A stretch of DNA of 37,112 nucleotides from Collinsella sp. TF08-11AT (GCF_003437035.1 NZ_QSRL01000018.1:1-37112), one strand, 5' to 3'. Counted from the stretch's first letter, positions 24,605-34,170 are shown. The notes: generated from the sequence alone by a model not told the origin. A program made the numbers and translations.

Positions 24605-25483
24605 TTAAAGGTTCATGTTGCCGTGGATGTAGGGGGTGACCTCGGGGGAGATATGGCCGCAGCCTAGGTTTCGCAGCGCGGACTCGATGGCGGCGGGCAG
24701 CGGAGTCTTGCCCTCGGCGTCGACGGCGGTGCCGCCGAGGGCGGCAATCTTGGTGACATCTGACGGCGCGGCCTCGATATGCATGCAGCCGCCGACGAGG
24801 CGTGCGCGGACCTGGTCCAGGCCAAGGTCGTGCAGGTAGTCCTCACAGGTGCGGATTACATCGACCTTCTCGCGCGTGAGCTCCTCGCCCGTGGGGACTC
24901 GCGTGGCCAGGCAGGCTCCTGCCGGCAGGTTCCAGACGGGATAGTCCCAGGCGCGTAGCAGCTCGCGCTCCTCGTCCTTGGTAAAGCCGACCTCCATAAG
25001 CGGTGAGCGTACGCCGAGCTCCTGGGCGGCGCGCATGCCGGGGCGGTAGTCGCCGCGATCGCTTGCGTTGCTGCCGTCGATGACGGTGGGAAAGCCCAGC
25101 GATTTGGCGTGGTTGACGATGGCGGTGAAGCCGGCGCGCTTGCAGTGATAGCAGCGGTCCGCATCGTTGCAGGCTACCTGGGGGAGCTGCAGCTGGTCGA
25201 CCGAAAGATTGAGCACCGGGAGCTTAAAATGTGGCCCCCCATTGGCCTGTCCGTCAACGGAGCGCTCAAACGAAGCCTGCTCGGGCGTGCCAATGAGCGG
25301 CGTGGTGAGGTGAACGAGTAGCGTGTTGGCGGGCATGATGCGGGAGCAGACGGCGGCCAAAAAACTGCTGTCGACGCCACCGGAAAAGCCGATGGCGACG
25401 CGACCATATGCCAAAAGCAGTTGCTCAAGCGCTGCGAGTTTGTCCTGAAGCTCCTTTGCGGACGCGGTGCTATCTGAAAACAT
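24605..25483 (-). CDS. larE: LarE-type ATP-dependent sulfur transferase
   Basis: A 292-residue PP-loop ATP pyrophosphatase of the LarE family. LarE adenylates and thiolates the pyridinium precursor of the nickel-pincer cofactor, in several species giving up its own cysteine sulfur. The PP-loop is SGGVDSS (34-40). RCYHCKRAGF, VIDGSNASDRGDYRPGMRAA and the cysteine-bearing PAGACLATRVPTGE block are family hallmarks. LarB, LarC and lactate racemase LarA are absent from this window, so the gene is orphaned here. AAGGAA precedes the ATG. The stop codon is followed at once by structured repeat copy B. Confidence 0.9.
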   Translation of the reverse strand: MFSDSTASAKELQDKLAALEQLLLAYGRVAIGFSGGVDSSFLAAVCSRIMPANTLLVHLTTPLIGTPEQASFERSVDGQANGGPHFKLPVLNLSVDQLQLPQVACNDADRCYHCKRAGFTAIVNHAKSLGFPTVIDGSNASDRGDYRPGMRAAQELGVRSPLMEVGFTKDEERELLRAWDYPVWNLPAGACLATRVPTGEELTREKVDVIRTCEDYLHDLGLDQVRARLVGGCMHIEAAPSDVTKIAALGGTAVDAEGKTPLPAAIESALRNLGCGHISPEVTPYIHGNMNL

Positions 25484-25650
25484 GAAACGTTCCTTACCGT
25501 TGAGTACTCGATCGAAAACTATAATCCCACCGAGTAGCTTGTCATAAGACTTCTATCTATGTAACGAAAGTGCAATATGCTATATACGTTATATACAAGT
25601 TTGTAAAGTGAGGTAGAGTTGCGGTAACGCAAGCCGATGAAGGGACCGAT

Positions 25651-26301
25651 ATGATCAAGGCTGTCATTTTTGACATGGACGGAACGCTGGTCGATACCGA
25701 GCGATTGGGCATCAAGGCGTGGAAGGCGGGCGCTGCCGAGCTGGGGATCGCGATTGATGATGCGCTGATTCATCAGTTTATCGGCCGCACGCTGCCCGAT
25801 GTCATGGGCATCCTTGAGAAGCATTACGGCAGCCACGAAACTGCCGAGGCGATATATGTCCGCCACAAGGAGATTCGCGACGAGATGGTCAAGACCGATC
25901 TGGAGCTTAAGGACGGTGCCGCCGAGTGCCTCGACGAGCTGCTGGCTGCGGGCTATCACGTGGGCCTTGCGACGTCGTCGCGCCACGTTACCGCCGAGCG
26001 CAACCTTAAGACGGTTGGCCTCTTTGACAAGTTTGAGACGGTGACCTGCGGCGAGGACGTTGTGCACGGCAAGCCCGACCCCGAGATGTACCTGCTCGCT
26101 TGCGAGCGCGCGGGCTTTGCCCCCGAGGAGTGCGCCGTGGTCGAGGATTCCCGCAACGGCTGCGTCTCGGGCATCACGGCCGGCTGCCACGTCTTTGCCG
26201 TCCCCGATATCGTGCCGCTGCCGCAGGACGTGGTGGACGGCTGCGAGTCCGTGCTCGATACGTTGTTCGACCTGACGGCCGCGGTCAAGGCCGTGTGCTA
26301 A
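25651..26301 (+). CDS. HAD-superfamily hydrolase, beta-phosphoglucomutase-like
   Basis: A 216-residue haloacid-dehalogenase phosphatase, subfamily IA with a helical cap. Motif I FDMDGTLVDTE (7-17) carries the nucleophilic Asp, motif II is ATSSR, motif III the Lys in HGKPDPEMY, and motif IV VVEDSRNG. The pattern is that of beta-phosphoglucomutase or sugar-phosphatase enzymes; substrate unknown. AAGGGA precedes the ATG. The upstream gap (25484-25650) is AT-rich, with TATATACGTTATATA near 25581-25595 that could be a promoter or operator. Its TAA overlaps the stop of the convergent lacI gene within CTAA. Confidence 0.9.
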   Translation: MIKAVIFDMDGTLVDTERLGIKAWKAGAAELGIAIDDALIHQFIGRTLPDVMGILEKHYGSHETAEAIYVRHKEIRDEMVKTDLELKDGAAECLDELLAAGYHVGLATSSRHVTAERNLKTVGLFDKFETVTCGEDVVHGKPDPEMYLLACERAGFAPEECAVVEDSRNGCVSGITAGCHVFAVPDIVPLPQDVVDGCESVLDTLFDLTAAVKAVC

Positions 26302-27410
26302 AGGTAGGCGCCGAGGTTGATGGCGGTGGCTTCGGTGTGACTGCTTGCCTGGGTGCTGGCGCGCTCCAGTAAAAACGGGCGTACGAGCTCTTGGCGGTTG
26401 ATATCCTCGGCGGCGGTGACTGCGGTGACGGTGCGCGCTGCAGAGCCGACGCGGATATGCTTGGTCTTTGCCGGGGCCTTGTTCTCGATTTGCTCCATCA
26501 GCAGTTGGACACCCTTGCGGCCAATTTCGTAGCCCGGCGGCGCCACGGTGGTAAGAGGAACCGACCCGCTCCATGCAAGGGGGTTGCCGTCGCAGCCGGC
26601 CACGCGGACCTGCTCGGGGACGGAGATGCCTTTGTCGGTCAGCGCCGAGATAACGCCCGAGGCCAATACGTCGGTCAGACCGATGACAAAATCGGGGCGC
26701 TCGTCAGCAGGGCGCTCGGCAATCTGGGCACCGATACTGTAGCCGTCGGCTGCGGTATTCCATTCGCCGGCGTCGATGACCTCAATTTTGATATCGGGGT
26801 GCAGGGCGAGGGCCTTGTGAATGCCGAGTACGCGCAGTGTGAGCTGCATGAATGCCGCTCTGCCCACAACGGTGATATGGCGTGCGCCGCGGGCGATGGC
26901 GAGCTCGGCGATAATGCGCCCCTGTGCCTCGTTGTCGGCGGCCACGTAATAACCGGGCTCGGAGCAGTGGATGTCCAGATGGACGATCGGCACGGGCATT
27001 TTGGTCATGGCGGGGTGCCAATCGGGAGATGCCATGGGCTGCACCATGACGCCGGACATCTGCGTGCCCATAAAATAGCGCAGGTAATGGTCCTCGAGAA
27101 TGTCGTCGTTATCGGCGTTGGCGATGAGCAGGTCATAGCCGTGCTTGCGTGCCTCGTTATGGGCGCCGCTGGCAATTTGGAGCGAGAAGCCATGGTCGAG
27201 GCGGGGGAGGACCAAGCCAAAGGACTTGGTGGCGCCGCCTGCGAGCTGACGTGCGCTTTGGTTGGGCAGGTAGCCGAGGCGATTGATGGTCTCGTTGATG
27301 AGCTTGAGGGTCTCGGGGCGCAGCTTTTCGGGGTGGTTGAGCGCGTTGGATACCGTGCCCAGCGAGACTCCTGCCTCGCGCGCGACGTCGCTGATTTTCA
27401 CCTTTGCCAT
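26298..27410 (-). CDS. LacI-family transcriptional regulator
   Basis: A 370-residue regulator: N-terminal helix-turn-helix VKISDVAREAGVSLGTVSNALN, hinge helix NQSARQLAGG, then an effector domain with SFGLVLPRLDHGF, VHLDIH, GVISALTDKGISVPEQVRVAGCD near the C-terminal part. The C-terminus extends about 25 residues beyond the usual LacI end. AAAGGGG precedes the ATG at 27410. It runs convergent with the HAD gene and their stop codons overlap by 4 bases. No sugar genes adjoin it, so the target is not evident; the HAD gene is one possible target. Confidence 0.92.
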   Translation of the reverse strand: MAKVKISDVAREAGVSLGTVSNALNHPEKLRPETLKLINETINRLGYLPNQSARQLAGGATKSFGLVLPRLDHGFSLQIASGAHNEARKHGYDLLIANADNDDILEDHYLRYFMGTQMSGVMVQPMASPDWHPAMTKMPVPIVHLDIHCSEPGYYVAADNEAQGRIIAELAIARGARHITVVGRAAFMQLTLRVLGIHKALALHPDIKIEVIDAGEWNTAADGYSIGAQIAERPADERPDFVIGLTDVLASGVISALTDKGISVPEQVRVAGCDGNPLAWSGSVPLTTVAPPGYEIGRKGVQLLMEQIENKAPAKTKHIRVGSAARTVTAVTAAEDINRQELVRPFLLERASTQASSHTEATAINLGAYL

Positions 27411-27476
27411 AGCGGCCCCTTTGATGCGTTTCAAGTACAAGCCAGATTGTAGCATCGCCCGCCCCTAGGGTGTCAA

Positions 27477-27580
27477 AACCTGCCAATTAGGGACAGGTTT
27501 ATTTTGGTAGGTTTTATCTGGGCAAACGCTGGAGCCCAAACCACCACAAAGGTGCCTGTCCCCATCGTGGTGGTTTGGGC
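27477..27580 (+). repeat. REP-like repeat copy 2 plus second palindrome
   Basis: AACCTGCCAA (27477-27486) pairs with TTGGTAGGTT (27504-27513, one G-T) and the core GGGACAGGTTTATTTTGG lies between. Directly after it, GCCCAAACCACCAC (27534-27547) and GTGGTGGTTTGGGC (27567-27580) form a perfect 14-bp inverted repeat whose loop again holds GCCTGTCCCC. Both belong to the GGGACAG palindrome class. Confidence 0.8.
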
Positions 27581-27592
27581 ATGTGTGCATCG

Positions 27593-27653
27593 AGTGGTAT
27601 CTAAGTTGAGATACCACTTCTGGTATATCAGCTTGCGCTTGCGTGAGTACAAT
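27593..27653 (+). promoter_or_regulatory. Palindromic operator and -10 box upstream of glmS
   Basis: AGTGGTATCT (27593-27602) and AGATACCACT (27609-27618) form a perfect 10-bp inverted repeat; TGGTAT recurs at 27621-27626 and can pair instead with ATACCA. TACAAT at 27648-27653, inside GAGTACAATACTC, is a likely -10 box. The repeat lies upstream of it, so it is more probably a DNA operator than an RNA leader. TGGTAT/ATACCA half-sites recall those bound by NagR/DasR-type GntR regulators, but the spacing differs. Confidence 0.5.
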
Positions 27654-27727
27654 ACTCGAACGTTATACGTCTCAGCGCCCCCTGTGCGTGGACGTCTTGC
27701 AGTCACGCGAACGAAGGGATTTATCCT

Positions 27728-29575
<1,848 letters not shown>

Positions 29576-29580
29576 TTGTT

Positions 29581-29742
29581 GTTCCGCCGTTCTACCGAAC
29601 GGCGGACCGCTTGACGCTGCGCGAGCCGCATTCACGCCAATCTGACGTTCAATTTCGAGGGCGCGACCAGAAGGTCAGCGCCCTCTCATTTCACGTCACC
29701 TTGGCGCAAATGCGGCTCGCTCGCTGTTGGTGACTGACATCG
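29581..29742 (+). repeat. Structured 3'-end repeat, copy C
   Basis: It starts 5 bases after the glmS stop. Hairpin 1 pairs 29584-29592 with 29597-29605 (loop TACC). Next is GACGCTGCGC, then the long hairpin. Its outer arm is GAGCCGCATT/AATGCGGCTC, its middle TGACGTTCAA/TTTCACGTCA, and its tip AGGGCGCGACC with GGTCAGCGCCCT around AGAA. The tail TGTTGGTGACTGACATCG is shared only with copy D, to which it is about 94% identical in reverse orientation. Confidence 0.9.
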
Positions 29743-29774
29743 ACTATTCCGCAGTTGGTGCTATTTAACAATTG

Positions 29775-29810
29775 AGGCCCGGCTCCGTTGTGGCGGAGTC
29801 GGGCCTTGTT
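29775..29810 (+). terminator. Intrinsic terminator of glmS
   Basis: AGGCCCGGCTCCG (29775-29787) pairs with CGGAGTCGGGCCT (29794-29806) with one G-T wobble, followed by TGTTGCATTT. It lies beyond repeat copy C. Confidence 0.8.
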
Positions 29811-29818
29811 GCATTTGT

Positions 29819-29863
29819 CCAGATAAAACCTGCCAAAATAAACCTGTCCCTTTTTGGCAGGTT
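29819..29863 (-). repeat. REP-like repeat copy 3, also terminator-like for the GntR gene
   Basis: AACCTGCCAAAA (29827-29838) and TTTTGGCAGGTT (29852-29863) form a perfect 12-bp stem whose loop carries the GGGACAGG core on the − strand. It overlaps the GntR stop codon and on the − strand is followed by TTATCT, so it may end that transcript. Confidence 0.8.
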
Positions 29864-30563
29864 AGCGGAGCTTGCTGGTCTCGAAGTACTTGGGATATTG
29901 GTCCAGGACCTCGGTCTGGTTGCGGAACATCATATGCAGGTGCTTGCTGACCAAAAAGCTCGCCTCGATGGGGTCGCGACCGGCGATAGCGCGGCGGATT
30001 TTCTTGTGCTCGTTAACAATCTCCTGATTGTCGAGCCTCTGCGTGGCGGCGCGCAGCCAGCGGAAGCGCTCCAGGTCGGCATTGGTCGCCTCGAGCCACG
30101 ACCACACGGTGCTGCGGCACGCGATGTTAAAGATCATGCGGTGCATGAGGTTGTCGCTTAAAAAGAAGCCGATGCGATCCTCCTCGGCCATGGTCTTTTC
30201 CTGCAGCGCGATGGCTCGGTCGAGCTGCTCGATGCCGGCCGACGTGGCTCGCGCACAGCACTCCACAATCACCTGCTTTTCCAGATGTTCGCGGATGTAG
30301 CAGGCACTCTCGGCAAGGGTGAGGTTGATGGGTGAGACGTAGGTGCCGCTCTGGGGCACGGTGCGCACCAGGCCTTCCTGCGCCAAGCGAACCAAAGCCT
30401 CGCGCACGGGCGTGCGCCCCATATCCAGGTCGTCGCAAAGTTGCTTGACGCCCAGCTTTTCGCCCGGCTTGTAGTCCAGGTAGACGATTTTGCGTCGAAT
30501 GGTGTGGTAGGACTGGTCCTGTAGGCTCGTTTCCTGCTCGCCGACGTGCATCGATTCTTCCAT
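29862..30563 (-). CDS. GntR-family transcriptional regulator, FadR/FCD subfamily
   Basis: A 233-residue regulator. The winged helix (about 15-80) contains YHTIRRKIVYLDYKPGEKLG and LCDDLDMGRTPVREALVRLAQEGLV, ending TVPQSGTYVSPI. The C-terminal FCD-type all-helical domain includes HRMIFNIACR and NEHKKIRRAIAGRD, which carry the usual metal-binding His positions. I prefer the ATG at 30563, preceded by GCGAGG; an ATG at 30593 has no ribosome binding site. It diverges from the yeiH-like transporter across 193 bp, so it probably controls that gene; the ligand is likely a small carboxylate, by family analogy. Confidence 0.88.
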   Translation of the reverse strand: MEESMHVGEQETSLQDQSYHTIRRKIVYLDYKPGEKLGVKQLCDDLDMGRTPVREALVRLAQEGLVRTVPQSGTYVSPINLTLAESACYIREHLEKQVIVECCARATSAGIEQLDRAIALQEKTMAEEDRIGFFLSDNLMHRMIFNIACRSTVWSWLEATNADLERFRWLRAATQRLDNQEIVNEHKKIRRAIAGRDPIEASFLVSKHLHMMFRNQTEVLDQYPKYFETSKLR

Positions 30564-30756
30564 AGCGCCTCGCAACTGTTCTATCAAACTCATATGTCAG
30601 TTGTTAATTATGCCGCGAATCAGCTCTCCGCGGTGGGTAATTCGGCTGTTGCCCAAGAACTATTGCGGCATCTTAGTCTGTGTTTGCGCAAGGCTGCGCT
30701 CAATGTTGCCGTATCATAAGCCGTCGCAAACGTGAAATAGAAAGAAGGAATCCCAT

Positions 30757-31791
30757 ATGCAACTGGCAAATATCGTACGCGAGCGCTGGAAAGGCGTTTT
30801 GTTCTGCCTGATCATCGCTATCCCCGCAACGCTGCTCGGCAAACAGATTGAGGTGGTCGGCGGTCCGGTATTCGCCATCCTCTTTGGCATGGTCCTGGCG
30901 CTCGTCTTTCCCAAGAATCGTCGCGAACAGCTCGCCGCCGGTGTCACCTATACGTCTAAAAAAGTCTTGCAGTACGCGGTAATCCTGCTTGGCTTTGGCA
31001 TGAACCTCTCGCAGATTCTGTCCAAAGGCGCTCAGTCGCTGCCGATTATCGTGGCGACGATCTCGACCTCGCTTGTCATCGCCTTCGTGCTCTGCCGCGT
31101 CATGAACGTGCCGGGCAAGATCGCGACGCTCGTGGGTGTGGGCTCGTCGATTTGCGGCGGTTCTGCCATCGCCGCGACCGCGCCCGTCATCGATGCCGAC
31201 GATCGCGAGATTGCCCAGGCTATTTCGGTCATCTTCCTGTTTAACGTTATCGCGGCGCTCGTGTTTCCGACGCTCGGCGGCATGCTCGGGCTGACCAACG
31301 AGGGCTTTGGCCTGTTTGCCGGCACCGCCATCAACGACACCTCGTCGGTAACGGCTGCGGCGAGTGCCTGGGACAGTATGCATCCCGGCGCCAATGTGCT
31401 CGAAAGCGCCACAGTGGTCAAGCTCACCAGAACGCTGGCCATTATTCCCATCACGTTGGTTCTCGCATGCTGGCAGATGCATCTGGCGCGCAAGGCCGGC
31501 GGCGACGCCAAAAGCACGTTCTCGCTTAAACGCGCGTTTCCCACGTTCGTGCTGTTCTTTGTGCTGGCGAGCGTAATCACCACGGTGCTTCAGCTTCCTG
31601 CATCCGTTACGGCGCCCATCAAGGAGCTGTCGAAGTTCTTTATCGTGATGGCCATGGCGGCTATTGGCTTTAATACCGATATCGTCGAGCTGGTCAAAAA
31701 GGGCGGCAAGCCCATCGCATTGGGCTTTTGCTGCTGGATTGGCATTGCGTGCATGAGTTTGGGAATGCAGCACGTGCTGGGAATCTGGTAG
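30757..31791 (+). CDS. YeiH-family putative anion (sulfate) exporter
   Basis: A 344-residue integral membrane protein with about ten helices from the YeiH/PF03601 family, annotated as putative sulfate exporters on limited evidence. The conserved VGVGSSICGGSAIAATAPVI near residue 125 and GTAINDTSSVTAAA near residue 188 are family signatures, and the C-terminal half repeats the fold. GAAGGAA precedes the ATG. The adjacent divergent GntR gene suggests substrate-inducible expression. The transported molecule is not proven for this family. Confidence 0.88.
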   Translation: MQLANIVRERWKGVLFCLIIAIPATLLGKQIEVVGGPVFAILFGMVLALVFPKNRREQLAAGVTYTSKKVLQYAVILLGFGMNLSQILSKGAQSLPIIVATISTSLVIAFVLCRVMNVPGKIATLVGVGSSICGGSAIAATAPVIDADDREIAQAISVIFLFNVIAALVFPTLGGMLGLTNEGFGLFAGTAINDTSSVTAAASAWDSMHPGANVLESATVVKLTRTLAIIPITLVLACWQMHLARKAGGDAKSTFSLKRAFPTFVLFFVLASVITTVLQLPASVTAPIKELSKFFIVMAMAAIGFNTDIVELVKKGGKPIALGFCCWIGIACMSLGMQHVLGIW

Positions 31792-31827
31792 AGAAGTAGC
31801 TTATTTGCGTGCTGCGTGCTGGCGAGC

Positions 31828-31932
31828 GCATACCTGCGGTGGAGCGATAGGAGCTCTTGCGGGTATGGCTTGTCCGCAGGTTTATAGGTCCCGAAGAGCT
31901 CTTATCGCCCCGCCAGGATGGCGATGCGGGGC
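31828..31932 (+). other. Structured non-coding region with possible pseudoknot
   Basis: GCGATAGGAGCTCTT (31844-31858) pairs with AAGAGCTCTTATCGC (31894-31908) with one G-T. ACCTGCGG (31832-31839) is complementary to CCGCAGGT (31874-31881). The two helices interleave, as in a pseudoknot. GCCCCGC and GCGGGGC (about 31907-31932) form a third hairpin that competes with the first. The gap 31792-32056 holds no gene; this may be the leader of the regulator that follows. Confidence 0.5.
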
Positions 31933-32056
31933 AACTCATATACTCGCAGGACGGCGGCTTCTGCCCTATAGTGTTTGGTGAGCAATATCGTTCAATTTTG
32001 AAACACTCGCCCGTGCGCCCGTCAGTGGCGGCGTGGCGCCGAAGACGGGGCGCAAT

Positions 32057-33274
32057 ATGAACAGTGACGCCAAGCTGCAAATCTTGATCGAGGCCTTGGC
32101 CGCTGCCGGGGCCTCGGCGTTGGCGATCGATGGGCATGGACACGTGGCGATTTCGACCATGGATGATGTCGCGCTCGAGCGAGATGTCGCGGCATTTGTC
32201 GCCGAGCGCCTGGGGCGCGTGGGCAACGGCACGCGCCTGGTGATGGGGCATGCGGGAGGGCGCTTGAGCCTCACGGTGCGTCCGGTCGCCAAGGAATACG
32301 GCGCGCTTTGGGTGGTCGTGGTCCGCGAGGTGCGCGGTGTGGCGGCACACGCGGGCATTGAGTGGCTTAACGCAGATGAGGTCGAGGCGCGCTACGAGGC
32401 AAGTGCGTACGGCATTGTCGAGGGCGCCGCTGCGGTCGCTGCCCCCGTCTGCGAAAGCTATGCCCGCGGCGTGCCCCTCATGTTGGAGGGCGAGCTGGGT
32501 GCTGGCCAGGCAGAGATTGCAAAACGCCTCTATCTGGATGGGCCTTATGCTGACGAACCCTTTGTGTCCGTGGCGCTTGACGAGCTCACAGATCGCGGCT
32601 GGCGCCATCTGCTCAAAAGCTCGGAATCGCCGCTGTTCCAGACAAGGCTGACCCTTTGTATTGGCGGCTGGCATGCACTTTCGCCGCAGCGTCTGCGCGA
32701 GCTTGTCTCTACGATGACCGACACGGCGCTGGCCGCGCGTTGCCATGTGGTTTTGACGGCAAACGATATGCCGGGCGGTGGCGAAAGCCATCAAGCCGCT
32801 TTTGTAACCGAGCGCTTAGCGTGCGCAGTGAGTGTGGCGCCTGCGATTGCCGAGCAGGGTGGCGCATCGAAAAAGGTTGCGCAGTATTTGTCGTATCTGT
32901 CAGATGTCTTTGGAACTGCCGCTCCGAGTATGTCTGAGGAGGCTGCCTCGACACTCAACGGCTATCGCTGGCCACGCAACTATCTGCAGCTTCGCGAGGT
33001 CTCGGAACGACTCTATATATTAGTAGGGCCGGGCGTGGCGGAGCGCACGGTGGCGGAGGAGGTGCTCGCCCAGGAAGACGTCATCAAAACCGCAACCTTT
33101 GGCACTCCGACGCTCGACAGCGACCTGTATATCCTGCGTCCACTGGCCGATACCGAACGCGACATCGCGCGGCTGGTCGTTGGCTACCTTCAGGGCAACC
33201 GGACCCGCGCTGCCGAGGTGCTGGGAATAAGCCGCACGACCCTGTGGCGCTTGCTGAAGGACGACGACCGCTGA
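32057..33274 (+). CDS. Degenerate NtrC/PrpR-like regulator with Fis-type helix-turn-helix
   Basis: A 405-residue protein with the layout of a sigma-54 enhancer-binding protein but broken motifs. An N-terminal region of about 115 residues precedes an AAA+-like domain. The Walker A position reads GELGAGQAE (145-153), with Gln replacing the catalytic Lys, the Walker B region LTLCIGGWHALS lacks the acidic pair, and no GAFTGA loop is visible. A WPRNYLQLREVSERL segment matches the WPGNxREL block. The C-terminal Fis helix-turn-helix is intact: GNRTRAAEVLGISRTTLWRLL. It therefore probably binds DNA but does not drive sigma-54. I use the ATG at 32057. An upstream GTG at 32033 is possible. Confidence 0.78.
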   Translation: MNSDAKLQILIEALAAAGASALAIDGHGHVAISTMDDVALERDVAAFVAERLGRVGNGTRLVMGHAGGRLSLTVRPVAKEYGALWVVVVREVRGVAAHAGIEWLNADEVEARYEASAYGIVEGAAAVAAPVCESYARGVPLMLEGELGAGQAEIAKRLYLDGPYADEPFVSVALDELTDRGWRHLLKSSESPLFQTRLTLCIGGWHALSPQRLRELVSTMTDTALAARCHVVLTANDMPGGGESHQAAFVTERLACAVSVAPAIAEQGGASKKVAQYLSYLSDVFGTAAPSMSEEAASTLNGYRWPRNYLQLREVSERLYILVGPGVAERTVAEEVLAQEDVIKTATFGTPTLDSDLYILRPLADTERDIARLVVGYLQGNRTRAAEVLGISRTTLWRLLKDDDR

Positions 33275-33358
33275 GCGAGGCGCTCGTGACCGCATGCAGC
33301 GCGTGTGCTACAGTCCAAAGCGGTAATGTTTCGATTGCGTTACGGCGTGCGGGGGCGT

Positions 33359-33934
33359 ATGACGGAGACTTCAAAACCAAATCGGGCTCGAAAGCCCACG
33401 GCGCCGGTCAACCGTCGCACGACTTCGCGGACGTGGGGCAAAAGCGCCTCAGGCTTCGACGGCTCGTTCAAACGCACTAGATATGGCTATCCTTCGGCAA
33501 GCGCTCGCTTGGCCATGCAGGCCGAATCGTCGCTGTGGGGCCGTAAGCGTGTGGTGGGGTCAAAGCTCAAGCACGATGGAACGCTCGGCTTCATTAGCCG
33601 TGGCGCTGCTCGCCGTAGCGGCCTCAATCCCGCAGGCTGGCATCGCTATGTGCCGATCGTGGTCGTTGCCGCGATAGTCGCCATCGCGCTCGCGGCGCTT
33701 GGTTACGCCGGCGGCGGGGCCAATCTGGACGCAATGTTTAAGTCGCCCGAGCTCGCGCATGCCGGCACGGAGCTTGTCGAGGGCGCTCAGGCCCAGACGG
33801 GCGTGGCGCCTCAGCGTGGTATCGTTGCGGCGGCCTCCACCATCGCCGACGCGCAAAAGGACGAGGACGAACAGGGCGACAGCGCCGAAACGACCCACGC
33901 GAACGAAACGACGACAACTCCATCGGCAAGATAA
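33359..33934 (+). CDS. Hypothetical single-pass membrane protein
   Basis: A 191-residue protein of unknown function. The first 95 residues are strongly basic (RARKPTAPVNRRTTSRTWGK onward) and carry no recognisable domain. One transmembrane helix follows (about 97-118, VPIVVVAAIVAIALAALGYAGG). The C-terminal 70 residues are acidic and rich in Thr, Ala and Glu, and are probably extracytoplasmic under the positive-inside rule. The ATG at 33359 follows GCGGGGGC. Frame and topology support a real gene. It starts about 85 bp after the regulator and may be co-transcribed. Confidence 0.65.
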   Translation: MTETSKPNRARKPTAPVNRRTTSRTWGKSASGFDGSFKRTRYGYPSASARLAMQAESSLWGRKRVVGSKLKHDGTLGFISRGAARRSGLNPAGWHRYVPIVVVAAIVAIALAALGYAGGGANLDAMFKSPELAHAGTELVEGAQAQTGVAPQRGIVAAASTIADAQKDEDEQGDSAETTHANETTTTPSAR

Positions 33935-34008
33935 GTTGCGAGTAGAGCAGCAAATTTGGGACGGGGCCTTTTAGCTGCCCAAGTGCCAGATGTCACCAGT
34001 GGCGCACC

Positions 34009-34170
34009 CGATGTCAGTCACCAACAGCGAGCGAGCCGCATTCACGCCAAGGTGACGTGAAATGAGAGGGCGCTAACCTTTTGGTCGCGCCCTCGAAATT
34101 GAATGTCAGATTGGCGTGAATGCGGCTCGCGCAGCGTCAGCGGGGCCGCCGTTCGTTAGAACGGCGGAAC
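34009..34170 (-). repeat. Structured 3'-end repeat, copy D
   Basis: It starts 3 bases after the nitroreductase stop on the − strand. Hairpin 1 pairs 34146-34154 with 34159-34167 (loop GTTA). The long hairpin has an 18-bp perfect outer arm, GAGCCGCATTCACGCCAA against TTGGCGTGAATGCGGCTC, and the same inner parts as copy C. About ten differences from copy C over 162 bp. The preceding 33935-34008 holds a small GC-rich inverted repeat and no gene. Confidence 0.9.

Noticed and set aside
27620..27727. glmS ribozyme upstream of glmS
   Set aside because: An AGCGCC-like string is present, but only about 50 bases separate it from the start codon and the conserved core and pseudoknot are missing.
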